64,000 nt of DNA from Paenibacillus sp. FSL H8-0332 (GCF_037963835.1 NZ_CP150145.1:4030001-4094000), one strand, 5' to 3'; positions 51,220 to 60,943 are shown, counted from the first letter of the stretch. The notes: generated from the letters alone by a model not told the origin. A program made the numbers and translations.

Positions 51220-53070
51220 ATGAGAAGTAAATTTAATGGAGAACTGCCGGGGATTCTGTTCCTGATTCTAGCACTTGGTGCTTCTGTATTTATCGGAAAA
51301 GAAATGTTGTTCGCTGTACTAGCAATAATCGTGCTATTGGCACAATTAGGTATTTATACTTTTCACCTCAAGAGAAGAGGTAAACTGTTTTGGGTCTATG
51401 CAGTTGCCCTGGTAACAGAGATTGTATTCTTAGTCACTAATGCGTTTTGGATATTCACACTTGCTAATCTACTGCTGATAGTAGCAGGGGTATGGAATGT
51501 GTTTTTTGCTGGTGGAGTGCGTAAGAGCGGCAAGGTCTTGCTAGTGGTTCGGAGAGTGTTGTTTGGTATTATCGCTTTAATTGCCACTGTGGTTTGGATC
51601 GTTAACATATATGTTCAGCCTATTACGAGGTCCGTTACTCTGCCAGCTGAATTGACTGCTGAAATCAACCATGACCAGCTTGATTCTCCAACCACCATGT
51701 TGGAAAATATTAAGAAAATGAATTCTTTTGGCAGCCGTACAACAGGATCTGAAGGTCACAATAAGTTCATTGCATGGTTACAGCAGCAGGTAACGGATAT
51801 GGGCCTTACTGTGTACCGTGATAAGTATACTTTTGATCGCTGGGAAGAGAAGAAAAGCTCTGTGACCATCGATAACCAGGAAATTCATGTATCCTCTGCG
51901 TTTCCTTACTCAGGCGAGACCGATACAAATGGAGTTACCGGAGAGTTTGTCTACACCAAACCTGGTAAATATGAGGAAGCCAAGGGCAAAATAGCCGTCG
52001 TAGAAATCAAGAACTTTAAGAATTTTCCCCTGGCACTGGTTATGAATATACGTGAAAAAGTTGGGGCGCCGGGCGGTATTCCTTCAGATGAGGGCGATCT
52101 GGTCCTTACCACAGCTTTGAAGCACGCTAAATTGGAAGAAGCCAAGGAACAGGGCGTCAAAGCAGTCATTATCGTCTGGGATGGTGTTTCAGATGAAAAG
52201 GCTGAGAAGCAATACCTCCCCTTCACCGAGCATTATTTCGGAATTCCAGCAGTTTGGATCAATAAAACAGCAGGGCAAAAGGTAATCAACGCAGCTAAGG
52301 CACATAAGGCGGGCACAGTGATTTTAGAGGCAGAAACACAGGAACATGCACCGACCGAATCTTTTTATGTGAAAATTGAAGGAAAGAATAAAAAGGAATC
52401 GATCATTATAAATACGCATACCGATGGTGTGAATGTGGTAGAAGAAAACGGTGCGATTGGAATGCTCTCCATGATTCGTTACCTGCAGCAGCAGGAGCAG
52501 CCAGAACGGACTATGATCTTCACCTTTGTAACAGGACATTTCAGATTGCCCGAATTCAAAGGTACGTCGCAGGCAACCTCAACCTGGATGCAGGCTCATC
52601 CTGAGCTGTGGGATGGTAAAGATGGACACCTGAAAGCCGTGGCAGGACTCACTGTAGAGCATCTAGGCAGCTTAGAATGGAAGGACAATGCTTCTGGACA
52701 ATATGGACCGACTGGCAAAATAAGCACAGAATTCACCTATGCAGGAAATGAAAGAATGGAAGCTATTTGGATGAAAGCTGTTGAAGATAGAAATAACACC
52801 CGGACAGTTATCTTGCGCGGACATAATAAGTTTCAATTCGGTGAGAGTCAGCCCCTGTTCAATGCCGGGATTCCAATGATTGGACTTATACCCATCCCAG
52901 ACTATCTCCTGGTAGATAGCGCAGACAGAGAAATGGATAAATTCGATGTGAACCTGATGCACGAACAAGTCGGGTCTCTATTGAAAGCATTACAGCTTAT
53001 GGATAGTACAGCGACTACTGAGTTGGGTACGGCAGATCGGTATTCGTTTTTCATTGGACGGACAAAGTAG
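51220..53070 (+). CDS. M28-like metallopeptidase with N-terminal membrane helices
   Basis: The 616-residue protein has about four N-terminal membrane segments (residues 10-130). Next come a linker and PA-like domain (TGEFVYTKPGKYEEAKGKI, VKAVIIVW) and a Peptidase M28-like part. The latter has NTHTDGVN and a downstream EENGAIGM, where the usual metal ligands are HxD and D/EE; LTVEHLGSLEW supplies a late His. Not all M28 ligands are clear, so activity is uncertain. It should act outside the membrane. Confidence 0.7.
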   Translation: MRSKFNGELPGILFLILALGASVFIGKEMLFAVLAIIVLLAQLGIYTFHLKRRGKLFWVYAVALVTEIVFLVTNAFWIFTLANLLLIVAGVWNVFFAGGVRKSGKVLLVVRRVLFGIIALIATVVWIVNIYVQPITRSVTLPAELTAEINHDQLDSPTTMLENIKKMNSFGSRTTGSEGHNKFIAWLQQQVTDMGLTVYRDKYTFDRWEEKKSSVTIDNQEIHVSSAFPYSGETDTNGVTGEFVYTKPGKYEEAKGKIAVVEIKNFKNFPLALVMNIREKVGAPGGIPSDEGDLVLTTALKHAKLEEAKEQGVKAVIIVWDGVSDEKAEKQYLPFTEHYFGIPAVWINKTAGQKVINAAKAHKAGTVILEAETQEHAPTESFYVKIEGKNKKESIIINTHTDGVNVVEENGAIGMLSMIRYLQQQEQPERTMIFTFVTGHFRLPEFKGTSQATSTWMQAHPELWDGKDGHLKAVAGLTVEHLGSLEWKDNASGQYGPTGKISTEFTYAGNERMEAIWMKAVEDRNNTRTVILRGHNKFQFGESQPLFNAGIPMIGLIPIPDYLLVDSADREMDKFDVNLMHEQVGSLLKALQLMDSTATTELGTADRYSFFIGRTK

Positions 53071-53101
53071 TTGAATGATAGCAAAGAAAGAAGGTATACA
53101 C

Positions 53102-53455
53102 ATGAAACTTTGTGGAGTCTGTATCCTGACTGATAATGCGCCTCGCCTTGCTGCTTTTTATGAAATTGTACTCCAGGAGTCTCCGGTTGTTGAAGGACAG
53201 CATTACGGATTCGACAACGCCCAACTTGCGGTCTACAATCCGGGCCAAGTGAATGTGGTCAATGACAAAAATATGTCTCTAATGTTCTATGTCCATGATG
53301 TCTTGGCTGAATATGACCGTCTAATGCAAGCCATCCCCGGCATCGGGATTACCTCTCCTCCTGAGCGTAGACCATGGGGTGCCTATTCTTTCTGGTTCCT
53401 TGATCCGGACGGAAATACGGTGAGCTTCATCGAGAAGAAGGATCTTGAAAGCTAG
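53102..53455 (+). CDS. VOC-family (glyoxalase-like) protein
   Basis: The 117-residue protein has the paired beta-alpha-beta-beta-beta units of VOC proteins: LCGVCILTDNAPRLAAFY at the start, and GAYSFWFLDPDGNTVSFIE at the end. VOC proteins include glyoxalases, fosfomycin enzymes and dioxygenases; the substrate is unknown. ATG 53102, with GAAGG upstream, is preferred. It follows the M28 gene by 31 bases on the same strand. Confidence 0.88.
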   Translation: MKLCGVCILTDNAPRLAAFYEIVLQESPVVEGQHYGFDNAQLAVYNPGQVNVVNDKNMSLMFYVHDVLAEYDRLMQAIPGIGITSPPERRPWGAYSFWFLDPDGNTVSFIEKKDLES

Positions 53456-53502
53456 ATTATCCTCTCTGATTTCTTCAAAACTTATGGCGTACACAAGCAA
53501 AT

Positions 53503-53916
53503 TCATTTTATATTTGGCTTTCGCTTAATTCGTAAAAGCTTTTCCATATCACAAAACAGGGAAGTGTCCTTCAATTCAAACATCATCCACTTCCCATCAT
53601 GATAGGTGGTAGATTCATCGTATACCCGTTGTACTTCTAAGGAATAATTATTTCTATCTGCCTCAAATTTAACTCTTTCATCCTTACCGAAAATAATCAG
53701 GAATCCAAACGCATCTTCTTTTGCGTATAAGGTACATAAGGTTTTGCCACCCCTGCGATACTTATACTCATAAGTCCATCTTTTCCCTCCACTGTTCCAA
53801 AGATGTTCCATGTCGTATTTTGTTTCAACTAAATGGGTTAGCTTGGTCCATACATCGAATAATGATTGACCAAGTAAAGAAATCAATTCTTCATTGGTAG
53901 GTACCTTCACGGGCAT
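53503..53916 (-). CDS. DUF3788-like protein
   Basis: The 137-residue protein has the DUF3788 pattern: VWTKLTHLVETKYDMEHLWN, GGKRWTYEYKYRRGGKTLC, LYAKEDAFGFLIIFGKDER and DGKWMMFEL. The family is common in Firmicutes and its function is unknown. It is convergent with the VOC gene on its left. Confidence 0.8.
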   Translation of the reverse strand: MPVKVPTNEELISLLGQSLFDVWTKLTHLVETKYDMEHLWNSGGKRWTYEYKYRRGGKTLCTLYAKEDAFGFLIIFGKDERVKFEADRNNYSLEVQRVYDESTTYHDGKWMMFELKDTSLFCDMEKLLRIKRKPNIK

Positions 53917-53942
53917 TTTATTCCCTCCATGATCTCTTTTTT

Positions 53943-54335
53943 CTATACTGCGATATACCAGTACACGCCGTATTTATCGACAACTTCAGCACAGCAGGAA
54001 CTCCATGGAAGGGCGCCCAACGAAAATAACACCGTGCCACCCTTCGCTAGCATTTCATATGCCTTTTCCACTTCTTCATCACGCTCAAAGTTAATCCCAT
54101 AACTCATAGTTGGGCGTGATCCCTCTAGTGATGATGAGAGCATGATATTAATAAAGGTATCATTATGTGATTCACTGACAGCAAATATTTCTTGTCCGTC
54201 TCTAAGTAAAGATGCGTGCATAAATGTGCCATCCGGGAATTTCTCATGGTATCCCAGGGTAAGTCCAAAGGCTTCTGAATAGAATGCTACAGCTTCAGTG
54301 GTGTTCTTGATGTATAGGGTTGCTGCTAGTTTCAT
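53943..54335 (-). CDS. VOC-family protein (PhnB-like)
   Basis: The 130-residue protein begins MKLAATLYIKNTTEAVAFYS and has FGLTLGYHEKFPDGTFMHAS and LPWSSCCAEVVDKYGVYWYI, the PhnB-like subgroup of VOC proteins. Its substrate is unknown. The region downstream to 54684 holds only a DUF6809 remnant. Confidence 0.88.
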   Translation of the reverse strand: MKLAATLYIKNTTEAVAFYSEAFGLTLGYHEKFPDGTFMHASLLRDGQEIFAVSESHNDTFINIMLSSSLEGSRPTMSYGINFERDEEVEKAYEMLAKGGTVLFSLGALPWSSCCAEVVDKYGVYWYIAV

Positions 54336-54359
54336 GGTGTAGACTCCTTATTATTATAT

Positions 54360-54425
54360 TTAATTCCTTTCCCCGCCAAACACCTCAATAATCATTAACG
54401 CACCTATTTTGTAGCCTTGGATTGC
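54360..54425 (-). pseudogene. C-terminal fragment of a third DUF6809-like gene
   Basis: The minus strand reads IQGYKIGALMIIEVFGGERN then TAA, almost identical to the C-terminus of the gene at 55650-55931 (IQGYKIGALIMIEVFGG). A TAG lies just upstream, so only the last 21 codons remain. The rest of the 349-base gap (54336-54684) shows nothing else. Confidence 0.75.
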
Positions 54426-54684
54426 CAACTACAATAATTTACCAATAGTCCTTACATATTCTATTATCCATGATGAATCCGTTTTTTTAGGTTCAAGCTC
54501 AGATGGCTATAACGTATAAATAATTCTTTTTCTCATAAATGCCCTTCTTTATCAATATGCACAATAATCCTTCGTTTAACTAATAGTAGTGAACCAATAC
54601 ATATCTCTGTTTAAGCCTCCTCTGATTATAATGATGGCGCTTGTAGGAAATCCATTAGAAAAATGAATATAAATGGTTTTAATA

Positions 54685-55389
54685 TCATTCAACTTTCATC
54701 CATAAAGCATTCTGCCGATCATCAGTACTGGACAAAACTATCATTCCAGATTCATGACCTTCAGGGATTAAAAATCCAACCCAACCGTTAAATGGTTTCC
54801 CTTCAGATACACTGGGAGAATATTTGGGGAACATAAAAGAAGGAGTTCTCTTTAGAGTTACTGAATCAATATATTCAAACCTATAATTATTCATTGACAG
54901 CAATGCCCCCGGCTTTTCAGATGCTAAGATATGAAGGTTCACTTTTATAAGAACATAGGAATACCCGCTTGGAGCAGGTTCTTTTTTCTCCTGAAAGACT
55001 TTCAGAGCATCCTTTCCTTTGCTCGTTTCTTCAATGGAGACTGAACCAATGAATTTATTAAAATTTTCATTCATTTCAAAATATGCTTTTGAACCAGAAT
55101 GTAATGGATTGGACTCAGTGTACCCGCCGTACATGCTTATGTCTCTTCTCAAAATACTGATTGTATTCGACTCCGGCATGACATGATATGACCCTTCCAT
55201 CCCTTCAATAACTGTGCGCAAAGGTACATAAGTCACTCCATCAATAACCTTTGCTTCCCCTTTAATTGCAATCCCATTTACCCTTAAAGAGAATCCTGTA
55301 GTGGCCGCATAGACCGTAATAGATAGACATACTACTGAAAACATAATGAGAAAACTTGATATCACTAACTTTTTGTTCACTATTGACAC
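54685..55389 (-). CDS. Secreted protein with copper amine oxidase N-terminal-like stalk domain
   Basis: The 234-residue protein has a signal peptide ending VYA. Next comes the stalk domain seen in many Paenibacillus secreted proteins: LRVNGIAIKGEAKVIDGVTYVPLRTVIEGM. A beta-rich part follows (KGKDALKVFQEKKEP to YSYVLIKVNLHI), like the DUF4352 immunoglobulin-like domain. It is probably exposed at the cell surface. No catalytic residues are evident. Confidence 0.75.
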   Translation of the reverse strand: MSIVNKKLVISSFLIMFSVVCLSITVYAATTGFSLRVNGIAIKGEAKVIDGVTYVPLRTVIEGMEGSYHVMPESNTISILRRDISMYGGYTESNPLHSGSKAYFEMNENFNKFIGSVSIEETSKGKDALKVFQEKKEPAPSGYSYVLIKVNLHILASEKPGALLSMNNYRFEYIDSVTLKRTPSFMFPKYSPSVSEGKPFNGWVGFLIPEGHESGMIVLSSTDDRQNALWMKVE

Positions 55390-55591
55390 ACTCCTTGACC
55401 TGAATATATCTTTCTTTACCCTGAACTATCATGAACACACGCATACTCCATTCTCTTTTTAATATTCGACAAGGTACCCATCTCCCCTTCCAAAAGAACT
55501 AAATTTCTCCATGTGAAATAAACACTAGTGTTTTTCCAGAAGTTGTTCTATGACCTTAATCTACTATTAATACCACTCATAATTTCCGCAC

Positions 55592-55621
55592 AAAAAAACC
55601 GAAACAAATTTACGCTTCGGT
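55592..55621 (-). terminator. Terminator after the DUF6809-like gene
   Basis: On the minus strand ACCGAA and TTCGGT close a hairpin followed by seven T (A-run 55592-55598). Confidence 0.75.
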
Positions 55622-55649
55622 TCCTTTACTACTAAATTTATGTGCCTCT

Positions 55650-55931
55650 TTAAATGGAGCTTTTGTCCCCGCCAAAAACCTCAATCATAATCAATGCACC
55701 TATTTTGTAACCTTGGATAAAAGATGCTGCCGAATGCAGCGAGCAGGATTCACTATGTAGCTCCAGCAGTTCCTCAACCTGAACAAAATCTTCTTCGGGT
55801 AGTCTCTCTTTTAGCATCTGTAATGAATCAATAATCCGCTGATTAATCCTTCGCGATTCAGGATCGTTTGGTTTTATCCGCTCATTGGGACGTAAACTCC
55901 CATAATACAAATCCTCCAAAATAATAATCAT
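55650..55931 (-). CDS. DUF6809-like small helical protein, second copy
   Basis: The 93-residue helical protein begins MIIILEDLYYGSLRPNERIK and ends YKIGALIMIEVFGGDKSSI. It is a paralogue of 37788-38054. Here no XRE gene is next to it. ATG 55931, after GGGAGG, is preferred to 55985. The function is unknown. Confidence 0.7.
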   Translation of the reverse strand: MIIILEDLYYGSLRPNERIKPNDPESRRINQRIIDSLQMLKERLPEEDFVQVEELLELHSESCSLHSAASFIQGYKIGALIMIEVFGGDKSSI

Positions 55932-56241
55932 CAGGCCTCCCTTTGTATGTGCCGCGATACTTGTAGACAATAGTGATCCTCCCAACCAAGTTTACTTGAT
56001 AAAGTAGGTATATATTGTTTTTTATGCAGTATTCGCATAGGAGCTTAACCTCAACAAAAACAAGCTTATGTGGAGGCAGAAGTCTATAGAAAATAAAGTA
56101 TTAGACTTGTGTGGACGCTTTACTAAGCTAACGGGCAGGATGGATAGCGCAATGACCTGGCCGCTTGGCTTCCCCAGGTTATGGTAAAATGTTAATAATA
56201 ACTTCTGCATTTTGGGCAATTGTAAAATGGAGGGCAGCAAA

Positions 56242-56784
56242 ATGAATAAAACTCATGGAATAATTTTGTTCGGGGCAAATGGAAGCGGAAAGACTACTCT
56301 TGGATGTAAACTGGCGCATATATTGAACTTTAAGCATATGGATCATGAGAATTACCACTTTAAAAAATCGGTAATTCCATATACCGCAGTCCGTCCTTAT
56401 GAGGACTGTTTGAGTTTAATACTTTCCGACATTGAGAAATATCGTTCGTTTGTCCTCACCGCTGTCACGGGTGATTTTGGCGACACAATTCCTAAGTTTT
56501 ACGACCTCGCTGTATTTATCTCAGCACCGATTGAACTGCGTATGGAACGTATAGAGCAACGTGCGTATAACGAACATGGAGAACGTATCCGCAAAGGCGG
56601 TGATATGTACGAGCAACATTTGAAATTCACAGATTTCGTGGCTTCGCGTTCGCTGTCAAGAATTGAACAATGGGCGCAAACCCTAACGTGTCCTGTAATA
56701 CATATTGACGGTGCAATTGATTGGCACACGAATGCGACGAATATAGCAAAACGGTTTTATGAGATCGAATGGCAAAAACAATAA
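56242..56784 (+). CDS. P-loop kinase-like ATPase
   Basis: The 180-residue protein has Walker A GANGSGKTTLG near the N-terminus. A short acceptor-like HMDHENYHFKKS and a LID-like RAYNEHGERIRKGGDMYEQ follow. It resembles small nucleotide or shikimate kinases (AAA_18/AAA_33). The substrate is unclear. ATG 56242 follows GGAGGG. Nothing suggests an operon. Confidence 0.75.
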   Translation: MNKTHGIILFGANGSGKTTLGCKLAHILNFKHMDHENYHFKKSVIPYTAVRPYEDCLSLILSDIEKYRSFVLTAVTGDFGDTIPKFYDLAVFISAPIELRMERIEQRAYNEHGERIRKGGDMYEQHLKFTDFVASRSLSRIEQWAQTLTCPVIHIDGAIDWHTNATNIAKRFYEIEWQKQ

Positions 56785-56875
56785 AACAGATAATAGTAGA
56801 AAGATATATTGAAATATTTGAAGTTATAAATTACCCATAAGACGCGACTGGGCAAACGGGAAACGCAAGTTGAAC

Positions 56876-57152
56876 TTACCCAACCTTCTTCCAAAAACTA
56901 AACCGCGCCCCGCCCAGCTCCGAGCGGGAATAGGTCAGCTCCCCGTTCAGACGAGCCGCTATCTGGCGGCAGATGGCGAGGCCGAGGCCGGTCACTCCGT
57001 TCGCTCCGGTATAGAAACGCTCGAAGAAGGATTCCCGCTCCTCCACATCCAGTCCCGGACCGTTATCTTCAATCACGCGGCTCCCGGCACCTCCGGGTTC
57101 ACCCGGATGACCACTTGATCTGTCGTATGCCTAACCGCATTCTGATCAAATA
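56876..57152 (-). pseudogene. Histidine kinase C-terminal fragment with frameshift
   Basis: The fragment has the ATP-binding N-box region (NAVRHTTDQVVIRV), then after a frameshift near 57080 the G1 box VIEDNGPGLD and G2 GLGLAICRQIA. The upstream side ends where IS copy A begins. It is the last third of the HATPase domain. The partner regulator and sensor are gone. Confidence 0.8.
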
Positions 57153-57796
57153 CATGAACATCCTTATCCAGCCTTTCCGATCTTACTTCTCTAGAAAAGC
57201 CACGTTCGAGTGATTTGTCGTGATTGTCGTCGGCTTCATGCTGCGCGCCGACCATCTGGACGTTACTTCGGTGATTCGATATCTCTCGCTGAATCCCCAG
57301 TGTTACAAAACGCTCATTCATTTCTTCCATTAGTCGGGCTGGTCCCTTTCGTCGCTGCGGCAGAAGTGGCTCCAGATCGTGCGCCAGCATGCACCTCTCT
57401 TGGTGGTGAAGGATCGCGTTGTCCTGGTCGGAGATGGGATGAAACAAGCCAAGGAAGGCCGCCGGATGCCAGGGGTCAAGAAGCTCCACCAGGAATCGGA
57501 AAATGTCTCCAAGGATGACTATATCTTTGGTCATTTGTTCGGTGCCATCGGCATTCTCGTCGGCGATTCCCAGAAGTGGTCCTGCTTGCCCTTGTTCATT
57601 AATCTACAAGATAGCATCCAAACCATTCTGGGCTGGAAGAAGGCCGAGGGCGAAGCAGTGACACCTTTCCACGTTGTTCAGATGATTGAACAAGGCTTCG
57701 AAGCGGCCAAAGGCTTCGGTCAAGCGTTACTGCTCCTAAATCGGTACTTCTTGTCCGTTCCGGCCTTGGAGCGGATGTAGAACTTTTGACTTTCCA
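57153..57796 (+). mobile_element. Defective IS4-like element, copy A
   Basis: The translation reads IQPFRSYFSRKATFE, stop (TGA 57211), FVVIV and so on to THFFH-like, stop (TAG 57331). Then comes the open frame to 57780 with DGMKQAKEGRRMPGVKKLHQES and YIFGHLFGAIGIL, the first-Asp region of the transposase. The C-terminal half is absent, but the outer end GAACTTTTGACTTTCC (57780-57795) matches the other end of copy B. So the copy is 5'-truncated, internally deleted and has two premature stops. Confidence 0.8.
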
Positions 57797-57858
57797 GTAA
57801 ACCTATAACAGTCATTACTATTAACCATTTTATTTTCATTTCTATTCCTCTCAATATG

Positions 57859-58707
57859 CTATTCATACGACAACCGCCTGGAAGATACATGGGGTGAAAT
57901 TACTCTTCCATCCCAAGTACCCGTTATCCCTAACTCATTGGGGGTGATTTTCTGATAGCCACCTTCCATTCCTTCTATCTCAATATTGCATTGGTCATCA
58001 ATGGATATAATCGCCGATAATGGTTGGCTATGTAAGATAATATCTTTGAGAAATGGATATTTGTCGTGAATATCACGGGAATAGCAAAAGTGTTCTAATT
58101 CCGGACCAAACCATTTGTAAGATATGGAGTTAAGGGTGAGGTAATACGTTTTATTGATTTTTTCCATTGAATCGGTATGGTCGTGACCATTAACACAAAG
58201 TAATATTCTCTTGCCATTAGCTGTTGCTTGATTAATAATTTGTTGTACTTCTTCTCGGTTGGATACACCACGTTTTCTAAAGCTGTTCTCTAAGCTGTGA
58301 TGCGATAATATAACGATGGGCAGCAAGCTTTCTGAGATTTCTCGTTGCAGCCAAATTAATTCGTAATCCGGTATGAAGGAATTGATAAAGGCTGTGTCGA
58401 GTACGATAAACTTTACATTTCCACATTCAAATGAATAGTACGTGTTCTCCATACCCAGCCAATGTTTACCCTCTTCTTTCGTACACAGGTCAGAATCATG
58501 ATTGCCTATTACGTGGTAATGTGGCTTTTCAAATCCATTAAATAGGGATCGCAATTCTTCGTTCTTCTCGCATGGATGACAGAAATCCCCAAGCTCAATG
58601 ATAAAATCGACCTCTGCTTCACGTGCCCTCGTTAAGAAATGATTTAATCGTTCTCCCCCATCTGGAATCACATCATGATGTAAATCTGCAAATAGTGCAA
58701 ATTTCAT
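57859..58707 (-). CDS. Calcineurin-like metallophosphoesterase
   Basis: The 282-residue enzyme has all motifs: FALFADLHHDV, IIELGDFCHP, VIGNHDSDLC, LSHHSLENSF and CVNGHDHTDS. It resembles Icc-type phosphoesterases, and the substrate is unknown. ATG 58707 or 58716 may be the start; AGGAGG lies upstream, inside the end of the Nudix remnant, so it was the second gene of a Nudix-phosphoesterase operon before the IS insertion. Confidence 0.9.
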   Translation of the reverse strand: MKFALFADLHHDVIPDGGERLNHFLTRAREAEVDFIIELGDFCHPCEKNEELRSLFNGFEKPHYHVIGNHDSDLCTKEEGKHWLGMENTYYSFECGNVKFIVLDTAFINSFIPDYELIWLQREISESLLPIVILSHHSLENSFRKRGVSNREEVQQIINQATANGKRILLCVNGHDHTDSMEKINKTYYLTLNSISYKWFGPELEHFCYSRDIHDKYPFLKDIILHSQPLSAIISIDDQCNIEIEGMEGGYQKITPNELGITGTWDGRVISPHVSSRRLSYE

Positions 58708-58724
58708 ACCACCCATTGGATGAC

Positions 58725-58995
58725 CTACCTCCTGTCACGAATATAATTTTCCAAGAAAGCCTGCGCCAAGCTGTCCTTTTTAATATTCTCTCTGGCTTCT
58801 GCGATGGAAACCCACGTTGCCGCATCAACCTTTTCCGTTATTCCATCTAACCTCTCATCCAAAACCGTACAGATATAGTTAAAAATCAGTGTATTGCTTT
58901 TCTCGAAATACTGGCTACTGTTATACCTAAGATCTGAAACCTGCATCCCTAATTCTTCGATTTCACGCACCACGGCATGTTCCGCATTCTCGCCT
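58725..58995 (-). pseudogene. Nudix hydrolase cut by IS copy B
   Basis: The frame reads PGENAEHAVVREIEELGMQV, the second half of the Nudix box, then YNSSQYFEKSNTLIF as in NudC-like enzymes, to ENYIRDRR. The start and the first Nudix glycines are missing, exactly where the IS end (58996) begins. The stop overlaps the ribosome site of the next gene. Confidence 0.82.
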
Positions 58996-59575
58996 GGACA
59001 GTCAAAAGTTCTTGTCGAAAAATAACTGCATAGAAAAATAACCCAATTGAGCGAAGGTCTGATATCTTTAAGTTCTCACACTAAAAGGAAGGACCGCCAA
59101 ATGGGTTACAAGAAGCAGTTTACCCCATTTCCGAGCAATTGACCATAACTATGCTTATATACATGAACAACCTTACCCAGCCTTTCCGTTCTTGCTTCTC
59201 TAGAAAAGCCACGTTCGAGTGGTTCGTTGTGATTGTCGCCGGCTTCATGCTGCGCGCCGACCATCTGGGCGTTACTTCGGTGATTCGATATCTCTCGCTG
59301 AATCCCCGGTGTTACGAAACGCTCATTCATTTCTTCCATTCGTCGGGCTGGTCCCTTTCGTCGCTGCGGCAGAAGTGGCTCCAGGTCGTACGCCAGCATG
59401 CGCCTCTCTCGGTGGTCAAGCAGGCCACCTCGGGGCTGTTTTTCCGCTATCTGCGAACGCCCTCCCATGCCGTAGTCTCTGAAGCCAGTGTGGCCACCTA
59501 TTTACGCAAGTCTATTTTTCACCTGTTTGCCCAAAATCCGCACATCCATTCTTACATATCCGCAGACTGACCGTC
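58996..59575 (+). mobile_element. IS4-like element with internal deletion, copy B
   Basis: The left end GGACAGTCAAAAGTTCT (58996-59012) is the inverted copy of the right end of copy A. The ORF (59139-59567) joins the transposase N-terminus (TQPFRSCFSRKATFEWF, through QKWLQVVRQHAPLSVVK) directly to its C-terminal end (FRYLRTPSHAVVSEA, TYLRKSIFHLFAQNPH). The middle, with the catalytic residues, is deleted. It resembles a MITE in the making. Confidence 0.8.
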
Positions 59576-59623
59576 ACAACATGTCTCACTCCTCAATAGT
59601 ATAAAACTAAAGGGGGAGTGATT

Positions 59624-60529
59624 ATGACTCGAAGGGTTAGCAGATTCCTCTCATTCCTACTGGCTGTTGAGGCTCTAACATTGGGCATCCATATAGCCGC
59701 AGCTTCTGCCGTCAGCAAAGTGTCCATTACATCCACGACTGTCACCAAATCCGGCATTGAGGTTCGGCCTTACACCAGCAACCCCGCATTATCCAAAGAA
59801 GATCAAGCAAAAGCCTATCGTGATTATAAAAATCTGACACGTGTCGTTATGGTAGAGAAGTATGTACTGTCCGGCGAAGGAGCCAAGACAAAGATAGGCA
59901 TTGGTGCAGGCTTCATGTTACCTGGAGGATATATTGTCACTAATAATCACGTGGCCCCCACCAGCTATAATGGAAAGAAATTACGATTCCAAATCACCTT
60001 TTATGCGCAAAAATCGGACGGGTATCTGCTTGGCTCACTAGTGGCAACAGATCTTAAGGATGACCTCTCCCTGCTGAAGATTGACGCTAACAAAATCCCC
60101 AAGAGCTATCAGGACAGCTATTTCAAGGAGTTCAATCTTGTACCAACGGCCAACGAAAAGGTGACGGTCATCGGGCACCCTACTAAGCCAATAGGAAATT
60201 CAGACACTCTGACTACCAAGAGGTACACCTGGACACCGCTCTACGGAACATTCACCGCCGATGATGTGGCCGTTATCCGCAAATCGAAAAATGCATCAAC
60301 ACCCGATGTGTACACGCACTCCATGGAATTCAATGTGCAGACCTGGCCCGGAAATAGCGGCAGTGCAGTCATAGATTCGAGCGATAAAATAGTCGGCGTA
60401 ATCTCCTCCACCATCCTTGGTAAACCACGGTCCTTTGCCACCAGTTCGAAGCTTATTTTACAGTTCATAGAGAACAACAATTTGTCTGAAGCCATTTTTG
60501 GACACGCCGCTGGCGGAGGTCAGAGTTAG
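59624..60529 (+). CDS. Secreted trypsin-like serine protease (S1)
   Basis: The 301-residue protein has a signal peptide ending AASA. The chymotrypsin-fold triad is visible: His in IVTNNHVAP, Asp in DLKDDLSLLKI, Ser in WPGNSGSAV. No PDZ domain is present, so it is of the V8/Glu-endopeptidase-like type, not HtrA. GGGGGAG precedes ATG 59624, and a terminator follows. Confidence 0.87.
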   Translation: MTRRVSRFLSFLLAVEALTLGIHIAAASAVSKVSITSTTVTKSGIEVRPYTSNPALSKEDQAKAYRDYKNLTRVVMVEKYVLSGEGAKTKIGIGAGFMLPGGYIVTNNHVAPTSYNGKKLRFQITFYAQKSDGYLLGSLVATDLKDDLSLLKIDANKIPKSYQDSYFKEFNLVPTANEKVTVIGHPTKPIGNSDTLTTKRYTWTPLYGTFTADDVAVIRKSKNASTPDVYTHSMEFNVQTWPGNSGSAVIDSSDKIVGVISSTILGKPRSFATSSKLILQFIENNNLSEAIFGHAAGGGQS

Positions 60530-60545
60530 TTAGATGTATAGAACA

Positions 60546-60578
60546 AAGGCGGGACTCTTTATGAGCCCCGCCTTCTGT
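60546..60578 (+). terminator. Terminator after the S1 protease gene
   Basis: AAGGCGGG and CCCGCCTT (60546-60553, 60567-60574), with CTC/GAG inside, form a stable hairpin. The T-tract is weak (CTGTATT). Confidence 0.7.
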
Positions 60579-60646
60579 ATTATAAGTATGCTACTGCGGA
60601 AGTCTGCAATGAATGCATTATTTCTTCTTTGGTGTAATAATGATCT

Positions 60647-60943
60647 TCATAGAATGTGAACGGTGGCAACGTCCTTACCTGCCCACAGATTGAAGCTGTA
60701 GCCCGGTACCCACAAATGCCACGGTGCGGCGTCAACAAAAAAAGCCACATCCGCATAAGTATCCCAGGTACCCTCCACTTGACTTGTGATCCTGACCAAT
60801 ACGGTCCAGGTATCCCCATGCATGACCCCGTCAATGGCCTCCCCATAGTTTACAACAATGTCCCGTATCCATTCATTTCTTGAGAATTTGCTGGGGTCGC
60901 GGTGCCAGGTTATTAGAGCTTGTGCGTGTCTTATGTCGTTCAT
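60647..60943 (-). CDS. Hypothetical protein
   Basis: The 98-residue protein is rich in aromatic residues (ALITWHRDPSKFSRNEWIRD, then WTVLVRITSQVEGTWDTYA, AAPWHLWVPGYSFNLW). It may be a small beta-sandwich. A matching family is not recognised. AGAGGT precedes the ATG. It could be a complete gene or a shortened one. Confidence 0.5.
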   Translation of the reverse strand: MNDIRHAQALITWHRDPSKFSRNEWIRDIVVNYGEAIDGVMHGDTWTVLVRITSQVEGTWDTYADVAFFVDAAPWHLWVPGYSFNLWAGKDVATVHIL

